Source: Bifidobacterium stellenboschense (GTDB lineage: Bacteria; Actinomycetota; Actinomycetes; Actinomycetales; Bifidobacteriaceae). From it: a stretch of 44,833 nucleotides of DNA. The DNA is taken from positions 36 through 44,868 of the forward strand of contig NZ_JGZP01000013.1 in assembly GCF_000741785.1 (NCBI RefSeq). Reading direction: 5' to 3'. The notes below the pieces were generated by a model. It was given only the letters and a program-made list of their open reading frames with translations. It made no database searches and was not told where the DNA came from. Shown one piece after another: positions 8,095 to 15,063 of this stretch; the first letter of the stretch is position 1; each line of letters opens with the position of its first letter. The position numbers were made by a program, and so were the translations under genes.

Positions 8095-9432
8095 ATGGAT
8101 AAGCAACAGGAGTTCGCCCTGCGCACCGTCGAGGAACGCGACGTGCGCTTCATTCGTCTATGGTTCACGGACGTGCTCGGCACGCTGAAGTCCGTGGCCA
8201 TCGCGCCGGCGGAACTGGAGGCTGCGTTCGAGGAGGGGCTTGGATTCGACGGTTCGGCCATCGAGGGCATGACGCGCGTGTCCGAGGACGACATGATCGT
8301 CAAGCCCGACCCCTCCACCTTCCAGATCCTGCCGTGGCGCGGCGGACCGCAGGGGACGGCCCGCATGTTCTGCGACGTGCTCACCCCGGACGGCGAGCCG
8401 AGCCTCGGCGATCCGCGCCACGTGCTGAAGCGTTCGCTCGCCAAGGCGAAGGAGAAGGGCTTCACGTTCTACGTGCACCCCGAAATGGAGTTCTACCTGT
8501 TCGAACAGCAGGAGGACTGGTCGAAGGCGCCGACGCCAATCGACGAGGGCGGCTACTTCGACCACGTGCCGCGCAGCCCCGGCATGGACTTCCGCCGCGC
8601 CACCGTGAACATGCTCGAACAGATGGGCATCTCGGTGGAGTACTCGCATCACGAGGCGGGCCCCGGCCAGAACGAGATCGACCTGCGGTATGCGGACGCG
8701 CTCACCACGGCCGACAACATCATGACGTTCCGCACCGTGGTCAAGGAGATTTCGCTGGAACGCGGCATCCACGCGAGCTTCATGCCTAAGCCCTTGGCCG
8801 ACGCGCCCGGCTCCGGCATGCACACGCATCTGAGCCTGTTCGAGGGTGACGCGAACGCGTTCTATGAGGCCGGCCAGGAGTTCAACATGTCCCTGACCGC
8901 CCGCCAGTTCGCCGCCGGCATTCTCCACCATGCGGCGGAGATCTGCGCGGTCACCGACCAGTACGTGAACTCGTACAAGCGTCTGTGGGGCGGCAACGAG
9001 GCGCCGAGCTACATCTGCTGGGGCCACAACAACCGTTCCGCGCTGCTGCGCATCCCGCAGTACAAGCCCGGCAAGGGCAATTCGGCGCGCATGGAGTTCC
9101 GCGGTCTCGACCCGGTCGCCAACCCGTACCTCGCGTACTCGGTGCTGCTGGCCGCCGGCCTCGACGGCATCGAGAAGCAGATGACGCTGGCCGAACCGAC
9201 GAGCGACGACGTGTGGGAACTCACCGACGAGGAGCGCCAGTCCATGGGCATCGAACCGCTGCCGCGTTCGCTCGGCTCCGCGCTGAAGATCATGGAGAAG
9301 TCCGATTTTGTGGCGGACGTGCTCGGCGAACACGCGTTCAACTACTTCCTGCGCAACAAGCGTCAGGAGTGGGAGGAGTACAACCAGCAGGTCACGCCGT
9401 TCGAGCTCAAGAAGTATCTGCCGAAGCTGTAG
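8095..9432 (+). CDS. glnA2: Glutamine synthetase type I, GlnA2-like
   Basis: ATP-dependent synthesis of glutamine from glutamate and ammonia, or a related gamma-glutamylation. The 445-residue protein resembles mycobacterial GlnA2 more than the larger, adenylylated GlnA1: M-D-K-Q-Q-E-F-A-L-R-T at the start, G-F-D-G-S-A-I-E-G, and the ATP-binding K-P-L-A-D-A-P-G-S-G-M-H-T-H. V-N-S-Y-K-R-L, N-R-S-A-L-L-R-I-P and R-N-K-R-Q-E-W at the C-terminus also fit. I see no clear adenylylation tyrosine motif, as expected for this subtype. The start ATG 8095 has GAGG 10 nt upstream; a TTG at 8086 is less likely. A strong terminator follows. Confidence 0.94.
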   Translation: MDKQQEFALRTVEERDVRFIRLWFTDVLGTLKSVAIAPAELEAAFEEGLGFDGSAIEGMTRVSEDDMIVKPDPSTFQILPWRGGPQGTARMFCDVLTPDGEPSLGDPRHVLKRSLAKAKEKGFTFYVHPEMEFYLFEQQEDWSKAPTPIDEGGYFDHVPRSPGMDFRRATVNMLEQMGISVEYSHHEAGPGQNEIDLRYADALTTADNIMTFRTVVKEISLERGIHASFMPKPLADAPGSGMHTHLSLFEGDANAFYEAGQEFNMSLTARQFAAGILHHAAEICAVTDQYVNSYKRLWGGNEAPSYICWGHNNRSALLRIPQYKPGKGNSARMEFRGLDPVANPYLAYSVLLAAGLDGIEKQMTLAEPTSDDVWELTDEERQSMGIEPLPRSLGSALKIMEKSDFVADVLGEHAFNYFLRNKRQEWEEYNQQVTPFELKKYLPKL

Positions 9433-9491
9433 CGCCTGCGGGGAGGGGAGCGGCATCGCGATACGCGCTGTTCCGCCTCCCGACCGCATTG

Positions 9492-9530
9492 GAGGGGGTC
9501 TTCCGGATTGATCGTCCGGAAGACCCCCTC
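9492..9530 (+). terminator. glnA2 terminator
   Basis: A perfect 16-bp stem, GAGGGGGTCTTCCGGA (9492-9507) with its complement (9515-9530), and a 7-nt loop, 59 nt after the stop. There is no U-tract. Confidence 0.85.
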
Positions 9531-9609
9531 TGCGTGTCATGGGTGCGTTGTTGTAGGGCTGGGCCAATAGCATGCACATGGAACATCACGACGAGGAAGA
9601 ACCAGACGC

Positions 9610-10860
9610 ATGACGAATACTCCACGCCCCACGACGGCCCCTGAAAAGAAACCGGTTTCACCCCGATCCGACCGCTTCTTCAACCTGCCGGTCACGATCC
9701 TCATCCTCGCGAGCTTCATGCTCGGCATGAGCGAATTCGTGGTCGTCGGCATCCTACCCGACATCGCGCAGGGACTCAACGTCTCCGAAGTGACCGTCGG
9801 CAACCTCGTCGCCCTGTTCGCGTTCGTCTACGCGCCGGTCACGCCGCTCGGTTCCGCCATCTCCGCGCGTTTCCCGCGCTTCGCGACCTATCTGACGCTC
9901 ATGGGCGTCTTCCTCGCCGGCAACCTGCTGTGCGCGCTCGCGCCCAACTACGCCGTCCTGCTGGTCGCGCGCATCATGATCGCGCTCGTCTCCGGCACGC
10001 TCGTCGCCATCGCCATGACCTACGCGCCCGACGTCACCACCGACAAATACCGCACCAAGTTCATCGCATGGGTGTTCTCCGGGTTCTCCATCGCCTCCGT
10101 CGTCGGCGTGCCGTTCGGCACGTGGGTGGCGAACACGTTCAGCTGGCGCATCACGTTCCTCATCATCACCGCCGCCACCGCCGCGCTCATAGTGCTCATG
10201 TTCCTCGTCCTGCCGCGCAACTCGCACCCGGTGACCATCGGCTTCCTGCGCCAGTTCCGCCTCTTCTTCGACCACCGCATCTGGGGCGGTGTGCTCACCG
10301 TCGTGTGCGGCGCGGCCTCCAGCTACGTGTTCTACACGTATCTGACGCCGATCATGCGCGACGAGATCGGCGTGCCCGAACAATACGTGAGCATCGGGCT
10401 CGTCCTGTACGGCGTCGCTTGCCTGTGGAGCAACCTGTACGGCGGCAAGCTCGCCGAACGCGGCCGCGGCGTCGAACCGCTCGTGCACACGCGCCCCGTC
10501 TTCTGCCTGCACACCATACTGCTCGCCTCGCTCGCGCTCGCACCCGTCGTTCCCGTGTACGGTGCGATCCTGCTTGTCGCCCTCGGCATGATGATGTACC
10601 TGTTCAACTCGTCGTCGCAGGTGCTGTACATGGACGTCGCCGCCCAGTCGCACCCGGGTTCGATGAATCTCGCCGCCTCACTCAACTCGATGAGCTTCAA
10701 CATCGGCATCGCCATCGGCTCCGCGGTCGGCGGACTCGTCAACGACCATCTGGGACTCACCTGGCTCGGCCCGTTCGGCGCCGTCTTCGCCGCGCTCGCC
10801 GTCGTCATCACCACGCTGCTGCGCCGCTATGTGCCGGCGGATGCCGCCCGGAACGACTGA
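9610..10860 (+). CDS. MFS transporter, DHA1 (AraJ-like) family
   Basis: A 416-residue inner membrane protein with about 12 hydrophobic segments after a 30-residue cytosolic tail. The first helix carries S-F-M-L-G-M-S-E-F-V-V-V-G-I-L-P-D-I, typical of the DHA1 drug and sugar efflux group such as AraJ or CmlA types. P-L-G-S-A-I-S-A-R between helices 2 and 3 stands in the motif A position, and G-V-P-F-G-T after helix 5 is a motif C-like stretch. The substrate cannot be told. The start ATG 9610 follows GAGGAAGAA. It is isolated by a terminator upstream and a repeat-rich spacer downstream, where it converges on the ECF operon. Confidence 0.88.
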   Translation: MTNTPRPTTAPEKKPVSPRSDRFFNLPVTILILASFMLGMSEFVVVGILPDIAQGLNVSEVTVGNLVALFAFVYAPVTPLGSAISARFPRFATYLTLMGVFLAGNLLCALAPNYAVLLVARIMIALVSGTLVAIAMTYAPDVTTDKYRTKFIAWVFSGFSIASVVGVPFGTWVANTFSWRITFLIITAATAALIVLMFLVLPRNSHPVTIGFLRQFRLFFDHRIWGGVLTVVCGAASSYVFYTYLTPIMRDEIGVPEQYVSIGLVLYGVACLWSNLYGGKLAERGRGVEPLVHTRPVFCLHTILLASLALAPVVPVYGAILLVALGMMMYLFNSSSQVLYMDVAAQSHPGSMNLAASLNSMSFNIGIAIGSAVGGLVNDHLGLTWLGPFGAVFAALAVVITTLLRRYVPADAARND

Positions 10861-10897
10861 GATGGGCGGTTTGCGGCTCCCCTCCGGCATGCTTCGT

Positions 10898-11024
10898 ACT
10901 TCTTAGGTACATTCCGCACTTCTTAGGTAGGTGTTTGCCGGGGAATAGGGGCTGATTACAGGAATTCCCGGCCGGGGTTTGGACTTCCACCTACCTAAGA
11001 AACGTTGGATGTGCCTAAGAAGTG
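10898..11024. repeat. Array of four TTCTTAGGTA motifs, two in each orientation
   Basis: ACTTCTTAGGTAC (10898-10910) and ACTTCTTAGGTAG (10918-10930) point one way. CTACCTAAGAAACG (10991-11004) and TGCCTAAGAAGTG (11012-11024) point the other way, framing a GC-rich core with its own imperfect hairpin (10938-10972). It lies between the convergent MFS and ECF genes. It could be a small mobile element with terminal inverted repeats, a protein-binding array or a folded RNA. Confidence 0.7.
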
Positions 11025-11088
11025 ATTGACAGGGGGAAAATGGTGCCGATGGCGTAGCGGATGAGCACCGTATCAGATGAGCACCGTG

Positions 11089-13551
11089 TCAGATGAGACC
11101 GGGGAGTATGGCCAGCGCGACGAGTGCGATGAGATACAACACGAGCATGGCGATGAACGCCACGTCGCGTGCGGAGACGCGCATCACCCGCCAATGCGTG
11201 CGACGCACGCCCTCCTCATAGCAGCGGGCGTCCAGCGCGAGCGAGAGATTGTCCGCGTGGCGCAGCGCGCCGGCGAAGATCGGGACGATGATCGACGTCA
11301 TCGCCTTCACCCGCTGCGGCAGAGACCCGGTCTCGATCGAACCGCCGCGCGCCGCCTGCGCGTCCGCCACGGCCTGCGCCTCCACGGCCAATGTGGGGAT
11401 GAACCGCAGGGCGAGACTCAACACGAGCGCGATCTCCTGCGTGTGCACGCCGAGCCGGTGCAACGGCGAGAGCAGCGAGGCGAACGCGTCGGTGATCGCC
11501 GTGGGTGTGGTCGTCGCGAGGAACACGGCACCCAGAATGATGACGAGCGCGAAACGGCACGTGTACAGCACGGCCGTGGCCACGCCGTCGTCCGTCACGG
11601 GGATGGGGCCGACCGTGAACAGCGTGGAGCCGGTGCGCACGAAGAACATGTTGAGCAGACCCATCATCGCGAACAGGCCGAGGAACATCCTCACCGAGCC
11701 GAGCAGCCGCGCGGGCCGGAGGCGTGCGGCTGCCGTCACGCCCACGGTGAATGCCGCGCCGAGCAGCAGCTGCCATGCGTTCCCGATCGCGAACGCGGAG
11801 AACATGGCGACGAGGAACGCCACCATCTTGACACGCGGGTCGAGGCGTGCGATGGGGGAGGATTTCGCGGCCGTATGGGAGACGCTGCGTGAAACATTCC
11901 GTGAAACGCGTTGTGAAACGTCTCGTGAAACGTTTTCCGGAGCATTCTTGCCGGCGGGGATGCCGAGCGCGGCATGCGTGTCGGTCCCGCCTGCGCCGGA
12001 CAACGACACCATGTCGACGATGCGGTCCGCCATGCGACGGGCCTCCGTATGACTGTGCGTGACGACGAGCACGGTCACGCCGCGCGCCTTGAGATCGTCG
12101 ACGAGACGATAGACGCGTTCGCGCGCATCCGCGTCGAGACCCGCGGTCGGCTCGTCCATGACCAGCAGCTTCGGCCGGCATGCGACGACGCCGGCGATGG
12201 CGGCGAGCCGCTGCTGCCCGCCCGACAGGTCGAACGGGGAACGGTCGGCGAGACCGTCCATGCGCGCGATGCGCAACGCCTCGTCGACGCGCGCATCGAT
12301 TTCGGCCTGCGGCAACCCCTGGTTTGTGGGACCATACGCCACATCATCGCGCACCGTGTCGGCGAACAGCTGGCGTTCCGGATGCTGCATGACAAGTCCC
12401 ACCGTGCGCCGCAGCACGGCCAGATCACGCCGTTTCGCCTTCTCGACGCGGATGCCATCCACCGTGATCGAACCGGAATCCGGTTTGGCGAGCGCGCAGA
12501 TGAGACGCAGCAGCGTCGACTTGCCGGAACCGTTCGCGCCCATCAGCGCGACCGTCTCACCACGGCGGACGGCAAGCGACACGTCGTCGAGGATCGGCCC
12601 GTCGCCGCCGGCGTAGGCGTAGGAGACGTGGGAGACGGAGAGCATGATGCCGGCGGCAGGGGAGTGCGTCGTCTGTTGCAAGACCACCCCCACCCGCTGC
12701 GCGGGAGCCCCCGCCGGCGGGGGCGAGGGGAGTGTGCCGGAGACATCTGCTACTTGGCCGTGTTCTAGGCGTATGATTCGGCGGGCCCGGGCGATCTCGT
12801 CGGGATGGTGGGTCACGTGGACGATGGTCGTGCCGGCGGCGTGCAGTTCGTCGAGCACGTCCATCACCTCGCGCCGCGCCAGCGGGTCGAGCATGGCGGT
12901 CGGCTCGTCGAGCACGAGCAGCCGCGGTCGCATGGCGAGCATGCCGGCGATGGCGGCGCGCTGCTGCTGGCCGCCGCTCATGCGGATCGGGTTCGCGCGG
13001 CGCATATCGTCCAACCGCACGGCGTGCAATGATTCGGCGATGCGTTCGCCGATGCCGCCGCGGCCGCGGCCGTTGTCATTGCCATCGCTGTTGCCATTGT
13101 CGTCGCCGTCGCCGTCGCTGCCGCGGCCGTTGCCGTCGTCGCCGCGGCCGTTGTCGTCGCCGTTGCCAATGCCGTTGCCGTTGCCGCCGTCGCCGTCGCG
13201 CGGTATGCCGAGATTCTCCGGTCCGAACGCCACGTCGTCTTCGAGCACGGTGGTGACGAGCTGGTCCTCGGGGTTCTGGAACACGGCGCCGATGCCGCGG
13301 CGGGCCGCGCGGTAGGCGTCCGCGTCGGGGCCGGCGGGGGAGAAGACGGTGTGGCCGAGCAGGATCACGGTACCGGTGTCGGGGGCGGCGAGACCGGCGA
13401 TGAGACGAGCGAGCGTCGATTTGCCGGAGCCGTTCGCGCCGGTGAGTGCCACATAGTCGCCCTCGTGCACGGTCAGGGAGGCGTCGTCGAGCGCCCAGGT
13501 GGCGCCGCCGTCGTAGCTGAAGCGGATGTGGTCGAGTTCGGCGAGGTTCAC
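11089..13551 (-). CDS. ECF transporter EcfA-EcfA'-EcfT triple fusion
   Basis: One 820-residue protein that contains the whole energising module of an ECF vitamin transporter. ATPase 1: Walker A G-A-N-G-S-G-K-S-T at 38-46, signature M-S-G-G-Q-Q-Q-R about 190, Walker B L-V-L-D-E-P about 210. ATPase 2 starts at M303 (M-L-S-V-S-H): Walker A near 337, L-S-G-G-Q-Q-R near 443, V-M-D-E-P near 462. From about 565 comes EcfT with several membrane helices and the coupling motifs A-Q-A-A-R-G-G and A-L-D-A-R-C-Y. The start is GTG 13551 (fMet-N-L-A-E-L-D) with AAGGA 8 nt upstream; upstream in-frame ATGs lack a ribosome site. The linkers are repeat-derived (see separate entries). The partner S component RibU is upstream. 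Confidence 0.9.
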   Translation of the reverse strand: MNLAELDHIRFSYDGGATWALDDASLTVHEGDYVALTGANGSGKSTLARLIAGLAAPDTGTVILLGHTVFSPAGPDADAYRAARRGIGAVFQNPEDQLVTTVLEDDVAFGPENLGIPRDGDGGNGNGIGNGDDNGRGDDGNGRGSDGDGDDNGNSDGNDNGRGRGGIGERIAESLHAVRLDDMRRANPIRMSGGQQQRAAIAGMLAMRPRLLVLDEPTAMLDPLARREVMDVLDELHAAGTTIVHVTHHPDEIARARRIIRLEHGQVADVSGTLPSPPPAGAPAQRVGVVLQQTTHSPAAGIMLSVSHVSYAYAGGDGPILDDVSLAVRRGETVALMGANGSGKSTLLRLICALAKPDSGSITVDGIRVEKAKRRDLAVLRRTVGLVMQHPERQLFADTVRDDVAYGPTNQGLPQAEIDARVDEALRIARMDGLADRSPFDLSGGQQRLAAIAGVVACRPKLLVMDEPTAGLDADARERVYRLVDDLKARGVTVLVVTHSHTEARRMADRIVDMVSLSGAGGTDTHAALGIPAGKNAPENVSRDVSQRVSRNVSRSVSHTAAKSSPIARLDPRVKMVAFLVAMFSAFAIGNAWQLLLGAAFTVGVTAAARLRPARLLGSVRMFLGLFAMMGLLNMFFVRTGSTLFTVGPIPVTDDGVATAVLYTCRFALVIILGAVFLATTTPTAITDAFASLLSPLHRLGVHTQEIALVLSLALRFIPTLAVEAQAVADAQAARGGSIETGSLPQRVKAMTSIIVPIFAGALRHADNLSLALDARCYEEGVRRTHWRVMRVSARDVAFIAMLVLYLIALVALAILPGLI
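11889..11936 (-). repeat. 12-bp tandem repeat, 4 units, in the ATPase 2-EcfT linker
   Basis: Units at 11889, 11901, 11913 and 11925 each start with GTGAAAC. On the coding (minus) strand they specify a four-residue V-S pattern (N-V-S-R, D-V-S-Q, R-V-S-R and so on) between the second ATPase and EcfT. Confidence 0.85.
12683..12724 (+). repeat. Double-palindrome repeat, copy C, inside the ECF fusion gene
   Basis: ACCACCCCCA, palindrome CCCGCTGCGCGGG, then AGCCCCCGCCGGCGGGGGC. It is in frame and encodes the Pro/Ala/Gly-rich linker (S-P-P-P-A-G-A-P-A-Q-R-V) between the two ATPase domains. Confidence 0.75.
13056..13200 (-). repeat. Low-complexity Gly/Asn/Asp tract inside ATPase 1
   Basis: About 48 codons (near residues 118-166 of the fusion protein) encode almost only Gly, Asn, Asp, Arg and Ser. 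The DNA is built of GGCAAC, GACGGC and similar hexamers. It sits between the Q-loop region and the signature motif, where normal EcfA proteins have a short helical segment. Confidence 0.85.
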
Positions 13552-13639
13552 GTCGATGGTCCTTATGAGGGTGTGGGAGTGGGAGTGTGTCGGGACGGTC
13601 GGTTCCGGGCGGTGGTGCGAGGGGTGCGAAAACGGCGAC

Positions 13640-13670
13640 GGCCGTGCCATGGCTTCGTCATGGCACGGCC
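13640..13670 (-). other. Intercistronic hairpin between ribU and the ECF fusion gene
   Basis: A perfect 11-bp stem, GGCCGTGCCAT/ATGGCACGGCC, with a 9-nt loop, 87 nt after the ribU stop and 88 nt before the GTG start of the fusion gene. No T-tract follows. It may partly terminate transcription or stabilise the ribU mRNA, uncoupling levels of the S component and the shared module. Inference. Confidence 0.55.
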
Positions 13671-13757
13671 TTGCCGGGATACATGTCTTGCGACGCACAC
13701 CGCCGGGGCGGATGTCGGATACGGGAGGGCGGTCACGGGCCGCCCGTGGCAGCGGGA

Positions 13758-14360
13758 CTACTTGTCGAGCAGTTTGGTGATCGGCTTGTAGATGAGGAAC
13801 GTGACGACCGCGTGGATCGCGAACTTGAGCACGTTGAACGGCAGCAGGATCGGCACGATTATGGCGGCGACCTGCGCGACGGTCATGTGCGCGTAGATCG
13901 GCGTGATGACGAGGTTGCCGAGGATGGCCGCGGCGAGCGCGACGACCGCGCCCACGACGATGCCGATGATCGCGCCCTTGCGCGTGCGGTCGCGGCGGTA
14001 GATGACGGACGCCGGCAGCGAGAGCGCGAGCGCGACGAGGATCGCCATGAGGGCGCCCCACGGGTCGGTGAACGCGTGCGGCAGGAAGCCGAGCACGGAG
14101 ACGATGGCGGCTGCTGCCGGTCCGAACGCGAAGCCGGCGATGAGGCTCACGATGCCGGACGGATCGTACTTCAAGTACGGGGCGGCCGGGAAGATCGGCA
14201 GTTCGATGAAGCTGGTGACGATCGCCAATGCGACAAACAGCGCGTAGACGGCGATGCGGCGGGTGGACCAGCGGCCGGAGTCGGCGACGCCCGTGGCGTG
14301 CGTCCCGGTGGCGTGGTCGACCGGCTTGGACTGGATATGGCTATCAGAAGATACGCTCAT
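13758..14360 (-). CDS. ribU: Riboflavin ECF transporter S component RibU
   Basis: Membrane substrate-binding subunit that takes up riboflavin with an EcfAA'T module. The 200 residues comprise a polar N-terminal tail of about 30 and five or six hydrophobic helices. After helix 1, F-I-E-L-P-I-F-P-A-A-P-Y-L-K-Y-D-P-S-G matches the RibU family pattern, followed by A-G-F-A-F-G-P. The call is made firm by the FMN riboswitch directly upstream. The start ATG 14360 has CGGAGAG just downstream of the riboswitch, so ribosome access should be controlled by FMN. The energising fusion protein follows 206 nt later on the same strand. Confidence 0.93.
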   Translation of the reverse strand: MSVSSDSHIQSKPVDHATGTHATGVADSGRWSTRRIAVYALFVALAIVTSFIELPIFPAAPYLKYDPSGIVSLIAGFAFGPAAAAIVSVLGFLPHAFTDPWGALMAILVALALSLPASVIYRRDRTRKGAIIGIVVGAVVALAAAILGNLVITPIYAHMTVAQVAAIIVPILLPFNVLKFAIHAVVTFLIYKPITKLLDK

Positions 14361-14370
14361 GTTGAGCTCT

Positions 14371-14515
14371 CCGTTTCTTCCATCCGGACTTTTACCGTTG
14401 GCTCCGGATTCTCACCGGATCGGCCGCTTCCGCGGTTCGCGGGCTTCCCGATTCTTCCCGTTATGAATCCCGGGGGTCGGGTTACCGCCAGTAAGGAATT
14501 GCACCTTCCCTGAAA
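14371..14515 (-). ncRNA. FMN riboswitch (RFN element)
   Basis: On the minus strand the conserved RFN blocks appear in order: AGGGAAGGTGCAATTCC, CTGGCGGTAA, AGCCCGCGAACC, CCGGTGAGAATCCGGAGCC, AACGGTAAAAGTCCGGATG and GAAGAAACGG. The last block is followed within a few bases by the ribU ribosome binding site. No terminator stem with a U-run is seen after it, so control is most likely at translation initiation. FMN binding would repress ribU. Confidence 0.95.
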
Positions 14516-14527
14516 CTGACAGGAAAC

Positions 14528-14556
14528 TGTATACGCGGATGGATGGGTTCGCGCAA
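14528..14556 (-). promoter_or_regulatory. ribU promoter
   Basis: On the minus strand, TTGCGC (14551-14556) and TATACA (14528-14533) are separated by exactly 17 nt. Transcription would start near 14521, just before the riboswitch. Confidence 0.75.
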
Positions 14557-14808
14557 GTCGTGTTTCGCTGTGCGGGCACGGGGCGGTGGCGATCGGGGGC
14601 GGCCGGTTGGCCGCGGTACGTAGTGTGGGTGTCGGGACGGCATAGGGGCAATAGGGGGTGCAGGGGGTGACGGAGGCTGACGGGAGGAATATCAGGGTTG
14701 CGTTGGAAAATCCAGTGAGTTCTCTGAAAGTGAACAGGAAACGCCGGGGTAAGAGGGGCTTGGAGGGGGTGGCGACACCGGCAATCGGCATGATCGCTTC
14801 CCTTGGTA

Positions 14809-14822
14809 TGTAAGCGTTTCCA
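14809..14822. promoter_or_regulatory. LacI/CcpA-type operator
   Basis: TGTAAGCGTTTCCA fits the LacI-family consensus TGNAANCGNTTNCA at every fixed position. It is about 255 nt upstream of the pilus gene start and about 290 nt upstream (in the ribU sense) of the ribU transcription start. The pilus operon is the more likely target. Confidence 0.6.
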
Positions 14823-14964
14823 TGTGTCCGTCGGTTCTGCTACCGGGAGTGATTGTCGTGTCCACGGGCTGTCCATGATGTGGATTCTTCGATATGTTAT
14901 TGGACGTTCCGCTACGGCGTGTCCACTTATATTCCAACCGGTTCGATAAGGCTGGTGCAAGCGT

Positions 14965-14990
14965 TTGTTCTGAGGGGGGGGGGGTATCAC
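14965..14990 (+). promoter_or_regulatory. Possible pilus promoter with an 11-G spacer tract
   Basis: TTGTTC (14965-14970) and TATCAC (14985-14990) flank TGA plus eleven G residues (14974-14984). The spacer is 14 nt here; 14 G would give the optimal 17. Homopolymer slippage would change the spacing. The boxes are weak matches, so the promoter call is tentative; the G-tract itself is certain. Confidence 0.4.
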
Positions 14991-15063
14991 TTTCCATAGC
15001 TGTAGCTACGAAGCTACGTATTGAGAGATTGTACGGATACCGCCTTGAGGAGGTGCCTGGAAG

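Larger units (their letters stand above)
14361..15063. other. Gene-free control region between ribU and the pilus locus
   Basis: Seven hundred bases without a gene. It holds, from left to right, the FMN riboswitch and ribU promoter (minus strand), then a stretch (14557-14808) in which I see only a partial copy of the riboswitch edge. Then come a LacI-type operator (14809-14822), an 11-G tract within a possible promoter (14965-14990), an inverted repeat GTAGC/GCTAC (15002-15017) and a strong ribosome binding site (15047-15054). The partial copy at 14716-14738 contains CTGAAAGTGAACAGGAAAC. Confidence 0.7.

Noticed and set aside
13552..13650. Start of the ECF fusion at the ATG within the 13640-13670 hairpin
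   Set aside because: That ATG has no ribosome site, and the extra residues are His/Pro/Ser-rich with no ECF similarity; GTG 13551 has AAGGA at the right distance.
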